Source of the DNA: Nitrososphaeraceae archaeon
GTDB taxonomy: Archaea > Thermoproteota > Nitrososphaeria > Nitrososphaerales > Nitrososphaeraceae
Direction of reading: 5' to 3'
NCBI GenBank assembly: GCA_016782225.1
Contig: JADDOW010000117.1
Span: 1 to 53,275 of the forward strand
Length of the DNA: 53,275 nt
Shown here: positions 37,517-48,003 of the stretch, piece by piece
Layout: each line of letters starts with the position of its first letter
Numbering within the stretch: position 1 is the stretch's first letter
The notes under the pieces: model-generated
Told to the model about the DNA's origin: nothing
What the model saw: the letters and a program-made list of their open reading frames with translations, nothing else
The model's database searches: none
Translations under genes and position numbers: made by a program

Positions 37517-39244
37517 TTGAGTTCCATGGTTTGTTCGTTTAAGCATGCGTTCCTAAAAAGGAATAATTTGTATTTTCCAATCATTGCTGTTATTATATCA
37601 GCATCCATACATCTTTGGAATCCAATTGGATTTCCAAGTATCCATATTGATGAAGGAATTTACATGCTTCGGGCTATGCATATATTAGATGGCTTTGGAT
37701 TAAAAGATGATGCATCAAGTTATGATCATCCTTTTTTTGGATCCCTATTTCTTGCAAGTTTTTTAAGTTTGATAAATTACCATGCCTTAATTTCTATTGA
37801 TATACATGACACACAATCATTCGAATTGCTTTACTTTTACCCTAGAATTTTAATGGGGATTCTCGCAATTTTGGACACCTTTCTTATTTATATGATAGCA
37901 AAAATAAGATATAATAACAATGTGGGATTTATTGCATCCATTTTATTTGCAATAATGCCATTGACATGGCCTATTCGTAGAATATATCTTGAATCGATTT
38001 TACTTCCTTTTTTACTGTCTTCAATCCTATTTTCAGTTTCTATTTATTCCTATAACAATAGATTGAAAAAATTAAACTTTTTGAATAATGCAGAAAATAA
38101 ATATTACAAGTTAACTAAAAAATTCATCAATGAAAATATCCTTATTTTGGTTTCAGGTATATGCCTCGGAATAACCATTTTCACAAAAATTCCAACGATA
38201 ACTATGATTCCCGTGATAGTGTTTCTTACCTATCGATATAGCAAAAATATTAGGCATGTTGTGATATTGCTGATACCGATTATATTAATCCCGCTTATTT
38301 GGCCTATATATGCAGCTTACAATGGAGAATTTGATAAATGGTTAAATGGAGTAGTATGGCAGATAAGTCGAAGCAATAACAACTCAATTTTAGACTTTAT
38401 TAGCGAATCCTTTCTAGTTGATCCCGTACTATTAACATTTGGTTTAGGTGGAACTGCTTTTGCAATAGTTAGAAAGGATTTCTTTTTAATGTCATGGATT
38501 ATTCCAATGGTAATCTTTTTTGGTTTTGTTATTGATTATGTAAATTGGTTTCATTGGATTCCGATTCTAGGGGCACTTTCAATTTCATCCGCAGTATTAA
38601 TTGAAAACATACTAAAAAAGATTACAAAACAAAGAACGCTCTTGGTAGGGTTAATGTTGTCTATAGTGTTGTTTGGGGCATTATCCACAATTGTTGTTGT
38701 ATCAACAAATGTATCTTCTTTTCAATTCCAATCTATGACTTATGTAGGTAAAAAATTAGATAATCTTACAAATTCCAATTATCTAAACAAAACGTATCCT
38801 TCTATAACTGATAACGTCTTACAGTATAACCATATGGAAGAAAACGACTTGATAAAAGATGATAATAACAACCCTTACAAAGATACTGCTGATCCGGTAA
38901 CAATTATTTCAAGTCCCATCTATTCATGGGTTTTCAAATATGCATATAACTATAACAACACATTTTCAAGTTACACTGAACAACAAGACATCAAAACCAA
39001 TAAGGTTATCCTTATAGTCGACAGATATTTTAGAGATTTTCTATTACAGAATGCTGTCAATAACAGTATTAAAAATGACACCATGACGGACTCATCCACT
39101 GACATTTTCGAAACCTATGCAAAATCCCATAAAGAAGTTTATTTTAGGGGAACAGCAATGGACTATAATCTAAATCAATATCCCTTCACAATTATGAAGT
39201 ACAATTTTGGTGGTAGCCCAATAGAAATTAGAACAAATTATTAG
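37517..39244 (+). CDS. GT-C family membrane glycosyltransferase
   Basis: 575 residues with about 10-12 membrane helices (from residue 19 to about 405), then a C-terminal outward soluble part (about 410-575). The first loop has the GT-C acidic pair, SIHIDEGIYMLRAMHI (Asp45, Glu46), followed by SYDHPFFGS, as in dolichyl-phosphate-mannose protein mannosyltransferase and ArnT-like enzymes. It would transfer a sugar from a polyprenyl-phosphate carrier on the outer face. TTG at 37517 or ATG at 37526 starts it. It is homologous to the N-terminal half of the 42106-45096 gene and lies 278 bp upstream of the Dpm1-GtrA gene on the same strand. Confidence 0.85.
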   Translation: MSSMVCSFKHAFLKRNNLYFPIIAVIISASIHLWNPIGFPSIHIDEGIYMLRAMHILDGFGLKDDASSYDHPFFGSLFLASFLSLINYHALISIDIHDTQSFELLYFYPRILMGILAILDTFLIYMIAKIRYNNNVGFIASILFAIMPLTWPIRRIYLESILLPFLLSSILFSVSIYSYNNRLKKLNFLNNAENKYYKLTKKFINENILILVSGICLGITIFTKIPTITMIPVIVFLTYRYSKNIRHVVILLIPIILIPLIWPIYAAYNGEFDKWLNGVVWQISRSNNNSILDFISESFLVDPVLLTFGLGGTAFAIVRKDFFLMSWIIPMVIFFGFVIDYVNWFHWIPILGALSISSAVLIENILKKITKQRTLLVGLMLSIVLFGALSTIVVVSTNVSSFQFQSMTYVGKKLDNLTNSNYLNKTYPSITDNVLQYNHMEENDLIKDDNNNPYKDTADPVTIISSPIYSWVFKYAYNYNNTFSSYTEQQDIKTNKVILIVDRYFRDFLLQNAVNNSIKNDTMTDSSTDIFETYAKSHKEVYFRGTAMDYNLNQYPFTIMKYNFGGSPIEIRTNY

Positions 39245-39522
39245 TTTCTATAAACGTGTTATTTTGTTTAAACATATTTTCCATTAAAATTATTATATGT
39301 TATATAAAAAGCATTGGTACATATTTTGCTTTGCATTTGAGAAAATATCCCATAAGAAGGTCTGTTGTAATGCAATAGATAAAATTTATTCATTACCTAG
39401 TCATAGAAACATCTTGTATGTAACATCCTTGGATGTTAAGCCTTATTCTAATATTTGAAAATGGACACATATAATAAATAGAGTTTGAATTCTGCTTGAA
39501 TGTGTATATGGAAGTTATTTAG

Positions 39523-40785
39523 ATGTTAAAGTTTAACAACATAAAACATCCCGATACCCCGGATCAGAAATTCCTATCAATAATTATCCCCACTTTTAAT
39601 GAATCTATGAACATTATTAATTTGATTAATCACATTCAAAGACATGTTCCGAAATCCATTAGTATTGAAATTATTATTGTAGATGATAATTCCCCCGATG
39701 GGACAGGCACACTGGTAGAGCATTACATAAACAAAAAAAGAGAATCAACAAATCCAGAATGGAATAATCATTCAGATGAACTTGACAAAATGATTTCTAA
39801 TTCGTCTATAAAAATAATTCACCGAGAAAAGAAAACAGGCCTTATATCAGCAATACTGCATGGAATTAGTTCTTGCAGTGGACAAAATATCCTCATAATG
39901 GATGCAGATTTTTCACATCCACCTGAACTGATAGAAAATATGATAAAAGAGCTTGAGCGAGATACCGATTGCATCATAATTGGTTCAAGGTATATTAATG
40001 GAGGCTCGATTATAGGAATGCCATTTAAGAGATTCATGCTTAGTTTGGGTGCAACATTCATAGCAAGATATGGCCTTTCACTAAGAAATGTACACGATCC
40101 CATGTCTGGTTTTTTTGCATTTCCAAGACATATACTTGAAGGTGTAAAATTTAATACTAGTGGATATAAAATATTGCTTGAAATTCTAATAAAAAAGGGA
40201 AATTCGACAAGAATAAAAGAAATACCATATACCTTTAAAGATAGAAAGTACGGCCAAAGCAAACTTAGCTTTTCGGTTATCCTTGATTATATCAAGGCCA
40301 TCTGGAAACTCTATATACATGGCAGAAAGTCCAGAAAGCACATTCTCAAAGCAGAACAAAGAAACTCCGCTTTATTCATATCACAAGCTGCCAGATTCTA
40401 TTCTGTAGGTGCTAGTGGATTTTTAGTGAATTATTTGTTGTCACTATTTCTCTCAAACGGTACTCTTTCTAGCATGAGCTATTTGCAATCTACTTCCATT
40501 GGAATTGCTTTATCTGTCACCACAAACTTTTTACTCAACAAGTTCTGGACTTTTGAAGATAAAAATACATCAAGGCGACATTTTATAAAGCAATATGGAT
40601 CGTTTCTTGGATTTAGTTCAATTGGAATTTTAATTCAGTTATTATTTGTATATATATTTACAGAATCAGACATGAAATACGATGTGTCTCTTTTACTTGC
40701 AGTACTTGTGGCGTCAGCTAGCAATTTCCTCCTCAATAAAAAAGTGACATTTAAAGAAAAAATATGGAATAAAAACAACATATAA
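39523..40785 (+). CDS. polyprenyl-phosphate sugar synthase fused to GtrA (Dpm1-GtrA)
   Basis: 420 residues. GT2 domain (17-250): LSIIIPTFNESMNIINLINH, IIVDDNSPDGTG, DADFSHPPELI (DXD-like metal site), GSRYINGGSI, VHDPMSGFFAFPR, KDRKYGQSKLS. GtrA domain (about 285-415): AARFYSVGASGFLVNYLLSL, FLLNKFWTFED, NFLLNKKVTFKE, four membrane helices. It makes polyprenyl-phosphate mannose or glucose and the GtrA part probably flips or anchors the product. It sits between two GT-C genes that would use such a donor. Confidence 0.9.
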   Translation: MLKFNNIKHPDTPDQKFLSIIIPTFNESMNIINLINHIQRHVPKSISIEIIIVDDNSPDGTGTLVEHYINKKRESTNPEWNNHSDELDKMISNSSIKIIHREKKTGLISAILHGISSCSGQNILIMDADFSHPPELIENMIKELERDTDCIIIGSRYINGGSIIGMPFKRFMLSLGATFIARYGLSLRNVHDPMSGFFAFPRHILEGVKFNTSGYKILLEILIKKGNSTRIKEIPYTFKDRKYGQSKLSFSVILDYIKAIWKLYIHGRKSRKHILKAEQRNSALFISQAARFYSVGASGFLVNYLLSLFLSNGTLSSMSYLQSTSIGIALSVTTNFLLNKFWTFEDKNTSRRHFIKQYGSFLGFSSIGILIQLLFVYIFTESDMKYDVSLLLAVLVASASNFLLNKKVTFKEKIWNKNNI

Positions 40786-41018
40786 TCAAATATTGTCTTT
40801 ACAATTTTTTTAAAATAAGTAATTATCATGCCGAATCAATACCATAGAAATAGTGTATTAATTGTTACTGAATATGCCAATTAATCATTTAGAAAGAAAA
40901 AAATAACAAACGATGGGAAGAACAAAATTTATTATCTATTTTTTTTACCTCGAAAATATTATTTGAAAGCAGTGATTAAGTAGTCTTAGGGTTCTTATTG
41001 ATGGTGATTAAAACATTC

Positions 41019-41777
41019 TCAGTTACATTGCTGATAACCGTATTTGCTAATATCATTGCAAACAATAACTTGAGTAATATTGTATAGCGAATTATCTAAG
41101 TTGATGTCCAATGGATTTATAGTTTTTAAAATAATACTTTCCAATTTAGGGTTAATTTCAGTTTTATCCTCATTCTGATTTCCATCAAACAAACCATAAT
41201 ATATGCTAGACTCCGGATTTGATGATTTGATCTCTGCAATCATAAAACTAACACTATTATTTGGTAATTCAATAATTACAGTAGAGTTTATCGGTATATC
41301 TTGATATAACATTGCTTCTTTTAATAAATCCTCAAAATTATTAAAATTCCCTATTTGTCCAACCAGAAGATTACTTATTGTTAAACTATGATTTTGGGAC
41401 TGATGTTCATAATTGGGTATAAATTTTATAAATTGATGCCACTCATTTAACTCAAAGGGTAGCAATTCGTCATTAAGATTTCTCGTATATTCAATTGTAT
41501 TATTATAACTGATTGCAGTTAGCGCTAAATATCCTTTGTCTAGCAACTCGGGAATAACCGATATATTGTTTGGGATTTCTAAATTGTGTTGCTGTTTATT
41601 AGTCTTAGATTGATTTTCATCCAAATTACTAGTATTACTAATATTGTTATTAGATGCAATAGCTACTGCATTCGTTGTGTTAATTGATATATTGGTTACT
41701 GTGATGGTTATAGCAACAATAATCAAAAATATTGTAATCGTAAAATTAATACGATTACTGTTTGGATAAGCTAACAC
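41019..41777 (-). CDS. secreted hypothetical protein, Asn-rich
   Basis: 252 residues; GTG start, signal peptide to about residue 40, an Asn/Ser/Gln-rich linker (residues 41-70), then a mixed alpha/beta domain (VIPELLDKGYLALTAISYNN, SVSFMIAEIKSS) with a Cys pair only at the C-terminus. Many N-x-S/T sequons, in keeping with a surface glycoprotein. No family recognised. Divergent from the GT-C fusion gene. Confidence 0.65.
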   Translation of the reverse strand: MLAYPNSNRINFTITIFLIIVAITITVTNISINTTNAVAIASNNNISNTSNLDENQSKTNKQQHNLEIPNNISVIPELLDKGYLALTAISYNNTIEYTRNLNDELLPFELNEWHQFIKFIPNYEHQSQNHSLTISNLLVGQIGNFNNFEDLLKEAMLYQDIPINSTVIIELPNNSVSFMIAEIKSSNPESSIYYGLFDGNQNEDKTEINPKLESIILKTINPLDINLDNSLYNITQVIVCNDISKYGYQQCN

Positions 41778-42105
41778 AAATTGCTACCTCACTTTTACCA
41801 TATTTATATCTTTATGGCATTTTAAGTTTTACCATCATACACTCAATTTCAATTGTCAGTATCTATTTGCTATTGTTTATGTGTTTATTTATTAATACCA
41901 TGTCATTGGGTTAATATGATGTATAATCCCATTTGTAGTATGTGATAAACATAAGATAGTAACGATAATCATAGACATATATATCGAATTCGACAAAGAT
42001 GTTTTCTATTTTGAGAATGTAAAATATGTTTTTATTTAGATGCTTGGCAAACAATAATACTGACAATTATTGGAAGTGTCAAGTTAAGCCCAGGAGTTAA
42101 AAAAG
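41778..42105. other. divergent promoter region
   Basis: AT-rich stretch between the minus-strand secreted protein and the plus-strand fusion gene; TATA-like words on both strands, none decisive. Confidence 0.35.
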
Positions 42106-45096
42106 TTGATAAATCTTAATAACCCGCACAAGAAAAAATTTTATTATGCAATTATGATATTATTGCCCGTTACATTATCGACTTTTACCCATATGTGGAA
42201 TCCAACAGGGTTTCCAATGGTATACATAGACGAAAATCATTACATGAGGCGAGCTATCCAGGTTATTGAAGGACAAGGTCCACAAGAGTCAATAAGAGTT
42301 TACGATCATCCCTATGACCATCCATATTTTGGACAGATTTTTTTGGCATTTCTATTAAAGTCAACGGGATATTTGAGTATCTTAAATCTATCTGTAATTG
42401 ATTCATCGTCCATCGAATCTGTTTACATGCTTCCTCGATTGTTAATGGGTGCGCTTGCAGCAATAAACACCATTCTTGTTTTTAAGATTGGCGAAATTTG
42501 GCATAGTAGAAACTTGGGTTTTGTCTCGTCAATGTTATTTGCTGTAATGCCACTCACGTGGATGTTAAAAATGATTTTATTGGATACGCTTTTGCTACCG
42601 TTCCTACTTAGCTCAATCCTTCTGGCTTTTTATTCATCCAAAATAAAGCGAGCAAATGCAAATCTGTCTGTAATAATTCTTTCAGGCATTACACTTGGCA
42701 TTGCGATATTCACTAAAGTTCCAGCCATTGCATTTATTCCATTAGTTGGTTACCTTGTTTATAATTACAATAAAAACCTAAAGCTATTGGCATTTTGGGT
42801 CATTCCAGTCCTTTTAATACCCTTAATATGGCCTGTATCCATAGGTCTCTCAGGGCATACGGAAGATTGGCTTAATGGAATTTCATACCAAGTAGAACGA
42901 GGTGAAAGAAATTTCCTCGATACTATTTCATTATTATACCAAGCTGACCCTGTGTTATGGTCATTAGGAATTGTGGGAGGCATAATATCATTGGTTATGA
43001 AAAAGGATTTTGTTTTTGTATTGTGGACAGTGCCATACATACTCTTTATATATTATATAGGGGGAATTGTAAAATTTTTCCATTTCATAGAACTGTTACC
43101 CATATTTTCAATAACAGCAGGGTTTATAATAATATCAATTGTAAACAACCTTGGTATAATTTTGAGGAGATTTAACAATGATAAAATTTCAAAGATAGTT
43201 TCATATGCAATAATATCGGGAGTAGTACTATTTGGCCTATTTAGTTCTGTTTTGATTTTACAAATAAATACTAACGAGTCTTTTTTTGAACTTTCTGCTT
43301 TTATATCCAATCAACTCGCCAAAGAGGATGAAATTAATGGAGAGATTACTATGATTGGGCAACATTGGATTAGAAGCTTTTCATGGATTCCGATGCATCT
43401 CCATGATAATGTACACTACATCAAAGATGTATTTCCTGAACGATATATGAGAGAACCTGTGAAAACTGAAAATGTTTTATTGATTGTCGATAAACAGTTA
43501 AAACACGAGATATTTGATCATTCAGTACAAGGCCAACATCTTGATGAAATTCGAAATTTATACCATGAGTCAGAGAGAGTAGGGTTATTCTCAGATAATA
43601 TAACTGGAAAGTATAACACTGATCAATATCCTTTTACAAACATAAAGGAAAATAACGGATTTGGATTAATCGAGGTCAGATCAAATTACGATAATAAAGC
43701 GTATGCATTGTCATTTAATAAATCTGTTTTAGCTAACAACACAAATAATTCGTCTTCACAGCAAAAAATGCCCACTGTGTTTGATCCCAATCTTAAGGTT
43801 GAGCTTATCGCTAGCGGGCTAAAACATCCAACTAGCATGGCATTTTTAGGAAATGATGATCTATTAGTTCTTGAAAAAAATAATGGTACTGTAAAAAGAA
43901 TTGTTAATGGGAATGTGGTTGATAAACCCATACTGGACTTGAATGTAGCCAATAAAATAGAAAGGGGATTATTGGGAATTGCAGTGTCCAATCAGGCACC
44001 AAAAGATAATAAAACAAATGTTTATCTTTATTTTACTGAATCAACCAATGATGGAAATGATGTATGCCAGGGCGCGACAATATGCGATGAGGAAACAAAT
44101 CCCCTAGGAAATAGGTTATACAAATTTGAGTGGATGGATAATAAATTAGTTAATCCACAATTGATTTTAGATTTGCCTGCTGGCCCAGGTGCTGATCATA
44201 ATGGTGGTGTAGTGGAGATTGGACCAGATAACAACCTATATATTCTTATTGGTGATGGCGATAGCTGCTGGGAAGAGGAATATTGTACAGGTTCATTTGA
44301 AGATAGCCCTGCTAATTCTGAATCATCCAATGTGCCTACAGGTGCTCCACCTGTAGGGAGAGGCGGCATTTTGAGAATTACTACCGATGGTGAACCTATT
44401 CTTTATGGGGAAAAAAATACAACGGGGATTTTAGCTGATCATAGCCCATTGAATAAATATTTTGCGTATGGAATACGAAATGGATTTGGGATTGCATTTG
44501 ATCCTTTGACAAACAAACTGTGGGATACAGAAAATGGTCCTGGCTATGGTGATGAGATTAATTTGGTGGAGCCTGGGTTTAACAGTGGCTGGCTAAAGGT
44601 CCAAGGATGGTGGCCTGTAACTATTGCAGAACCATTGCCCGCACAAAGAGGATATTTTGGCGAAGATAGGATAGTAAAGCCAAGTAATTTGGAAACATTT
44701 GCAGAAAAGGGCCGATATAGCCATCCCGAATTCACTTGGAACATGTCAGTAGGTGTTACTAGTATTGAATTTCTAACTAGCAATAAATTGGGTAAACAAT
44801 ATGAAAGCGATCTTTTTGTTGCCGATTACAATAATGACTATTTGTACAATTTTGATTTGACCAAAGATAGATCAAAATTAGCACTTAAAGGGAATCTAAC
44901 AGATAAAATTGCAAATGATAACAATGAACTTCATGATATAGTATTCGGACAAGGATTTGGAATTATCACTGATATTGAAGAGGGACCTGATGGATATCTC
45001 TATCTTTTATCCCATATTAATGGTAACGTTTATAGAATAATTCCAAAATCAAGCGAACAATTGGTCATGGTAGATAAACAACTCTATTCTCAATAA
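42106..45096 (+). CDS. GT-C glycosyltransferase fused to PQQ-type sugar dehydrogenase propeller
   Basis: 996 residues; TTG start (an ATG at 42154 would lose the first 16). Residues 10 to about 410 are a GT-C enzyme with ~11 membrane helices and the acidic pair in FPMVYIDENHYMRRAIQVIE (Asp42, Glu43), clearly paralogous to the 37517 gene. A soluble part (about 410-545) and an Asn/Ser linker follow. Then comes a glucose/sorbosone dehydrogenase-type beta-propeller (about 563-990): KHPTSMAFLGNDDLLVLEKN, RGLLGIAVS, ADHNGGVVEIGPDNNLYILI (catalytic-His region), GGILRITTDGEP, ENGPGYGDEINLVEPGFNSG, GPDGYLYLLSH. The propeller faces outward. It may oxidise, bind or proofread the glycan that the membrane half builds; this is inference. 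Confidence 0.9.
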   Translation: MINLNNPHKKKFYYAIMILLPVTLSTFTHMWNPTGFPMVYIDENHYMRRAIQVIEGQGPQESIRVYDHPYDHPYFGQIFLAFLLKSTGYLSILNLSVIDSSSIESVYMLPRLLMGALAAINTILVFKIGEIWHSRNLGFVSSMLFAVMPLTWMLKMILLDTLLLPFLLSSILLAFYSSKIKRANANLSVIILSGITLGIAIFTKVPAIAFIPLVGYLVYNYNKNLKLLAFWVIPVLLIPLIWPVSIGLSGHTEDWLNGISYQVERGERNFLDTISLLYQADPVLWSLGIVGGIISLVMKKDFVFVLWTVPYILFIYYIGGIVKFFHFIELLPIFSITAGFIIISIVNNLGIILRRFNNDKISKIVSYAIISGVVLFGLFSSVLILQINTNESFFELSAFISNQLAKEDEINGEITMIGQHWIRSFSWIPMHLHDNVHYIKDVFPERYMREPVKTENVLLIVDKQLKHEIFDHSVQGQHLDEIRNLYHESERVGLFSDNITGKYNTDQYPFTNIKENNGFGLIEVRSNYDNKAYALSFNKSVLANNTNNSSSQQKMPTVFDPNLKVELIASGLKHPTSMAFLGNDDLLVLEKNNGTVKRIVNGNVVDKPILDLNVANKIERGLLGIAVSNQAPKDNKTNVYLYFTESTNDGNDVCQGATICDEETNPLGNRLYKFEWMDNKLVNPQLILDLPAGPGADHNGGVVEIGPDNNLYILIGDGDSCWEEEYCTGSFEDSPANSESSNVPTGAPPVGRGGILRITTDGEPILYGEKNTTGILADHSPLNKYFAYGIRNGFGIAFDPLTNKLWDTENGPGYGDEINLVEPGFNSGWLKVQGWWPVTIAEPLPAQRGYFGEDRIVKPSNLETFAEKGRYSHPEFTWNMSVGVTSIEFLTSNKLGKQYESDLFVADYNNDYLYNFDLTKDRSKLALKGNLTDKIANDNNELHDIVFGQGFGIITDIEEGPDGYLYLLSHINGNVYRIIPKSSEQLVMVDKQLYSQ

Positions 45097-45314
45097 GACT
45101 AAATTCCATATGTAATTATTGAAATTATCTGAATGGGTATTTTGTACAACCCAAAGCTTTTATGTGCTAATCATGTATGTTTTCTTTACGTTTAAAATGG
45201 TTTAGAATTATAAAATAAATTATGGGTTATGGGATTGAGAAATATCGATAATATATACTACAAGTATATTTGTTGACATTTGGTGTTCTATTAATTTTAC
45301 AATGCGGTTATACA

Positions 45315-45371
45315 AATAGAGAATCAAGGTTATCTTTATATTGTTATTAGGTAACCTAGTTATGTTTGTGA
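45315..45371 (+). promoter_or_regulatory. repeated promoter element, copy 1
   Basis: Contains gagaatcaaggttatc, the TATA word tttatatt, gttattag, taaccta and tttgtga in fixed order. It lies directly upstream of the 45382 gene. Same element at 47108, 47767 and 48267. Confidence 0.65.
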
Positions 45372-45381
45372 TATCATTATA

Positions 45382-45660
45382 ATGCAAAATCAAAATGCAA
45401 ATACGGTACTCACCGTTGTATTTATCATAACTGCATTTACTGCGGTATTACAATTAGGTTCCACCAATTTGGCGTTTTCTCAGGCTGTTGATCTGATTCC
45501 TATTAATACTGGCAATGGATCACTTGATGGCAGTTTACCTGTATTTTATGAATGTATAGAAGAAGCAGTGGATGCAAGTGAGAATGCTCCTCACCAGGCA
45601 TCCTACTTTGAGGATGAACCAACAAAGAACGAAGTGAGAGGGTGTTATCAAGAAGTATAA
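45382..45660 (+). CDS. small secreted protein
   Basis: 92 residues; signal peptide to about residue 34 (ending NLAFSQA). The mature part is short, acidic, with two Cys (YECIEEA, RGCYQEV) that may pair. No family known to me. Expressed from promoter copy 1. The next gene, 45751-45966, encodes a similar-size secreted Cys protein and may be co-transcribed. Confidence 0.65.
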   Translation: MQNQNANTVLTVVFIITAFTAVLQLGSTNLAFSQAVDLIPINTGNGSLDGSLPVFYECIEEAVDASENAPHQASYFEDEPTKNEVRGCYQEV

Positions 45661-45750
45661 TAGATAATCCAATAGAACAAGTTAGTGACAATTCAATAGA
45701 AGGAGAGAACGGGGAGGAAGATAGGCATTCAAATTAAAAATAACACAAAA

Positions 45751-45966
45751 TTGGCAACATTTAGCATATTATCTGTTGCATCAATCTTAGTAATTTTAAT
45801 ACAGATTACTTTAGATACCGCCCAGGGTTTGACAAGATATTATAATTGTGTAACGAGGGATGCAAACAATCAAGGAACTCTTTCCTTAGCGGATGTTGAT
45901 ATTTGTCATGACAAAGTGTTTAAGGGAGCTCAAAATGCCGATGCTGATGGCAGACCGTTAAGCTGA
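45751..45966 (+). CDS. small secreted Cys-pair protein
   Basis: 71 residues from a TTG; the coding frame is open a little further upstream (IQIKNNTK) without ATG. Signal peptide, then a short domain RYYNCVTRDANNQGTLSLAD, VDICHDKVF. The pair of Cys and the LSLADVDICHDKVF pattern look conserved in type. Follows the 45382 gene on the same strand after 90 bp. Confidence 0.6.
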   Translation: MATFSILSVASILVILIQITLDTAQGLTRYYNCVTRDANNQGTLSLADVDICHDKVFKGAQNADADGRPLS

Positions 45967-47107
45967 ATAGGAATAGATTGAGGAAACAGTAAAAATAAAT
46001 CCACTTCAATAGAACAACCATTAAATTTCAATGATTAGATCTATACCTGTCTCTCATGCTAACACGTAATACTTTTTAATCTTTTCGTTATATTATTCTA
46101 TGTCCTTATGATCGGGATTAATTATACAATTCATCCATTTTCGCCACATATAAAATATATTAAGTAAATACGAAATTTCCATGTCTACTCGGGCATTGAA
46201 TATATTAACTCTCTTGTGTCAATAAAGTGCTATATCAAAGAAGGGAACTAAAAATAAGCCTTCTAATTTTGAAGCATCTAAGGATAGATTCACTAATTTG
46301 TGGTCTATTGTTTATAAAGATACAGGCACATTAAAAGAGAGGTTTCGCCATTGATATTTATACCGCATTACCTTTGAACAATGTTTAGTTACCTTTCACT
46401 TGTATGTTGTTGTCAATAGAGAAAGGAATAGCACCTATGAAATTGCAAAATTCACTATTTTAAAATGCCTTTTACTTTCGCATAGCGTAGTTGATTTTGT
46501 ATTCCGTCTAAATTCCCGTAGTTGACCAAATTAAAAATTCTAATTTCCTGTAATTATGGAACTTATATGTGGATCTAGACCGAATTGCTGAAACGATTCA
46601 TTACGCTGTGGTGTACCATGAGGCGAATAGTTGTCTGTCTTGTATATTATGTTGAGTTAAATGTATCCACAATACTACTCACATGTGATGATGCATTTTG
46701 CAGAATATTCTCTGTGTATATCTTTATGAATCCGCTAAAGCGGGATCATACGATATTAAGTATTCATCAAGGAAACAGTTAATTATTATATTCGGAATGA
46801 ACATTGTTTAGATTTGTAAATTAAGATAATAAAGGGGAGAATAGTAAATGTAACCAAAAATGGAATTCACTTGCAATTCACGCCTTTATTATCATGAGTA
46901 CAGTTTCCAAGATGACTTTCAGGCCAATCAATGCAAGATGCATTGATTTGGTTTGGAGTATCTCATTACTGCTTTTTTTTGTTTATGATGGGTTTTATAT
47001 CACAAACATAACTAGGTTACCAAATAAAAAATATAAAGATATTCCTGATTCTCTATCGTTAGAATGTTGTAAAATTAGTTTTAGAAAACAAATATCTCCT
47101 ATTATAA

Positions 47108-47164
47108 TAATGGAGAATTGAGACTATCTTTATATTCTTGTTAGCTAACCTACTAATGTCTAAG
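47108..47164 (+). promoter_or_regulatory. repeated promoter element, copy 2
   Basis: gagaattgagactatc, tttatatt, cttgttag, taaccta and gtctaag in the order of copy 1. The first frame after it is a 28-codon ATG frame at 47190-47276 (MSSKIGLGNNTTYIESGHVG), which may be a small gene or a remnant. Confidence 0.6.
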
Positions 47165-47766
47165 TTTACCCGCTTTCCTTAGACAGCATATGTCAAGCAA
47201 AATCGGTCTCGGAAATAACACGACTTATATAGAATCAGGTCATGTTGGAATATGTAAACACAAGGTAAAGGAGTGACGGTTATTGGAGATGATGATAGGT
47301 ATATAAATCGCTAATTCCGTTGCCCCTTTACCATCATTTTTAATGGCCTTCCAAAATTTAACCAACATCATGTCCAAAGATGGCGCATTTTAATTAGTTC
47401 GTTACCAAATGAGCATAATATCCATTGTTCTGATAACGCATAAATGGTGTTGTATATGGAAGCTGATTGAATCTTTTAACTACGAGACAGAAATATCGTA
47501 ATAATGCATGCAATATATTTTTTTATGTCTTGTAGTGGCTATAAGATAGAGTTCCAGGATCCTCCTATTCCTCATTCATACAACTCTTCCACCACTATCT
47601 GAATTAATAGGCAATACGATAGAGTGTATTGATAAATTCTATCCGCGGATAGATGTGTAGGTAATTACATCTCTCTAATTAAATCTCCAAAAAGATTTTA
47701 GTAAAAATAAATGAATAAATGAATATCAAAATGAATTGTTATTGTTGATTTATTATGCCATTATAA

Positions 47767-47825
47767 AAATAGAAAATCAGAACTATCTTTATATTTTTGT
47801 TAGTCCAACCTAACTCCGTCTATGA
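47767..47825 (+). promoter_or_regulatory. repeated promoter element, copy 3
   Basis: agaaaatcagaactatc, tttatatt, tttgttag, aaccta, gtctatgaa. Only an 8-codon frame follows. The TATA word is perfectly kept. Confidence 0.6.
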
Positions 47826-47945
47826 ATATGCGCCATAGTCTAAAATAAACCAAGCAAGCGCTACAAATACTACTACATTGCACCCCAAATCCTTTGAATG
47901 TCATATACACAGGTCACTTTGTTAACTGGATCTAGTACCACGGTA

Positions 47946-48003
47946 TTAAAGGAGTGAATTAATGGTAAAGATAACTTAGGCACTTAAAGATTCACTCCTT
48001 TAA
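47946..48003. repeat. perfect 14-bp inverted repeat with 30-base loop and T run
   Basis: ttaaaggagtgaat (47946-47959) and attcactcctttaa (47990-48003) are exact complements. T-rich atttttt follows at once. On the plus strand this looks like a stem-loop ending in a U tract; it could also be a remnant of a small mobile element. Confidence 0.6.

Noticed and set aside
42263-44783. Several minus-strand frames of 66-101 codons inside the GT-C fusion gene
   Set aside because: All lie fully within a well-supported 996-residue gene and have no recognisable features.
46720-46750. Short palindrome ccgctaaagcgg as a terminator or attachment site
   Set aside because: Arms of only four to five bases inside an unexplained spacer; not distinguishable from chance.
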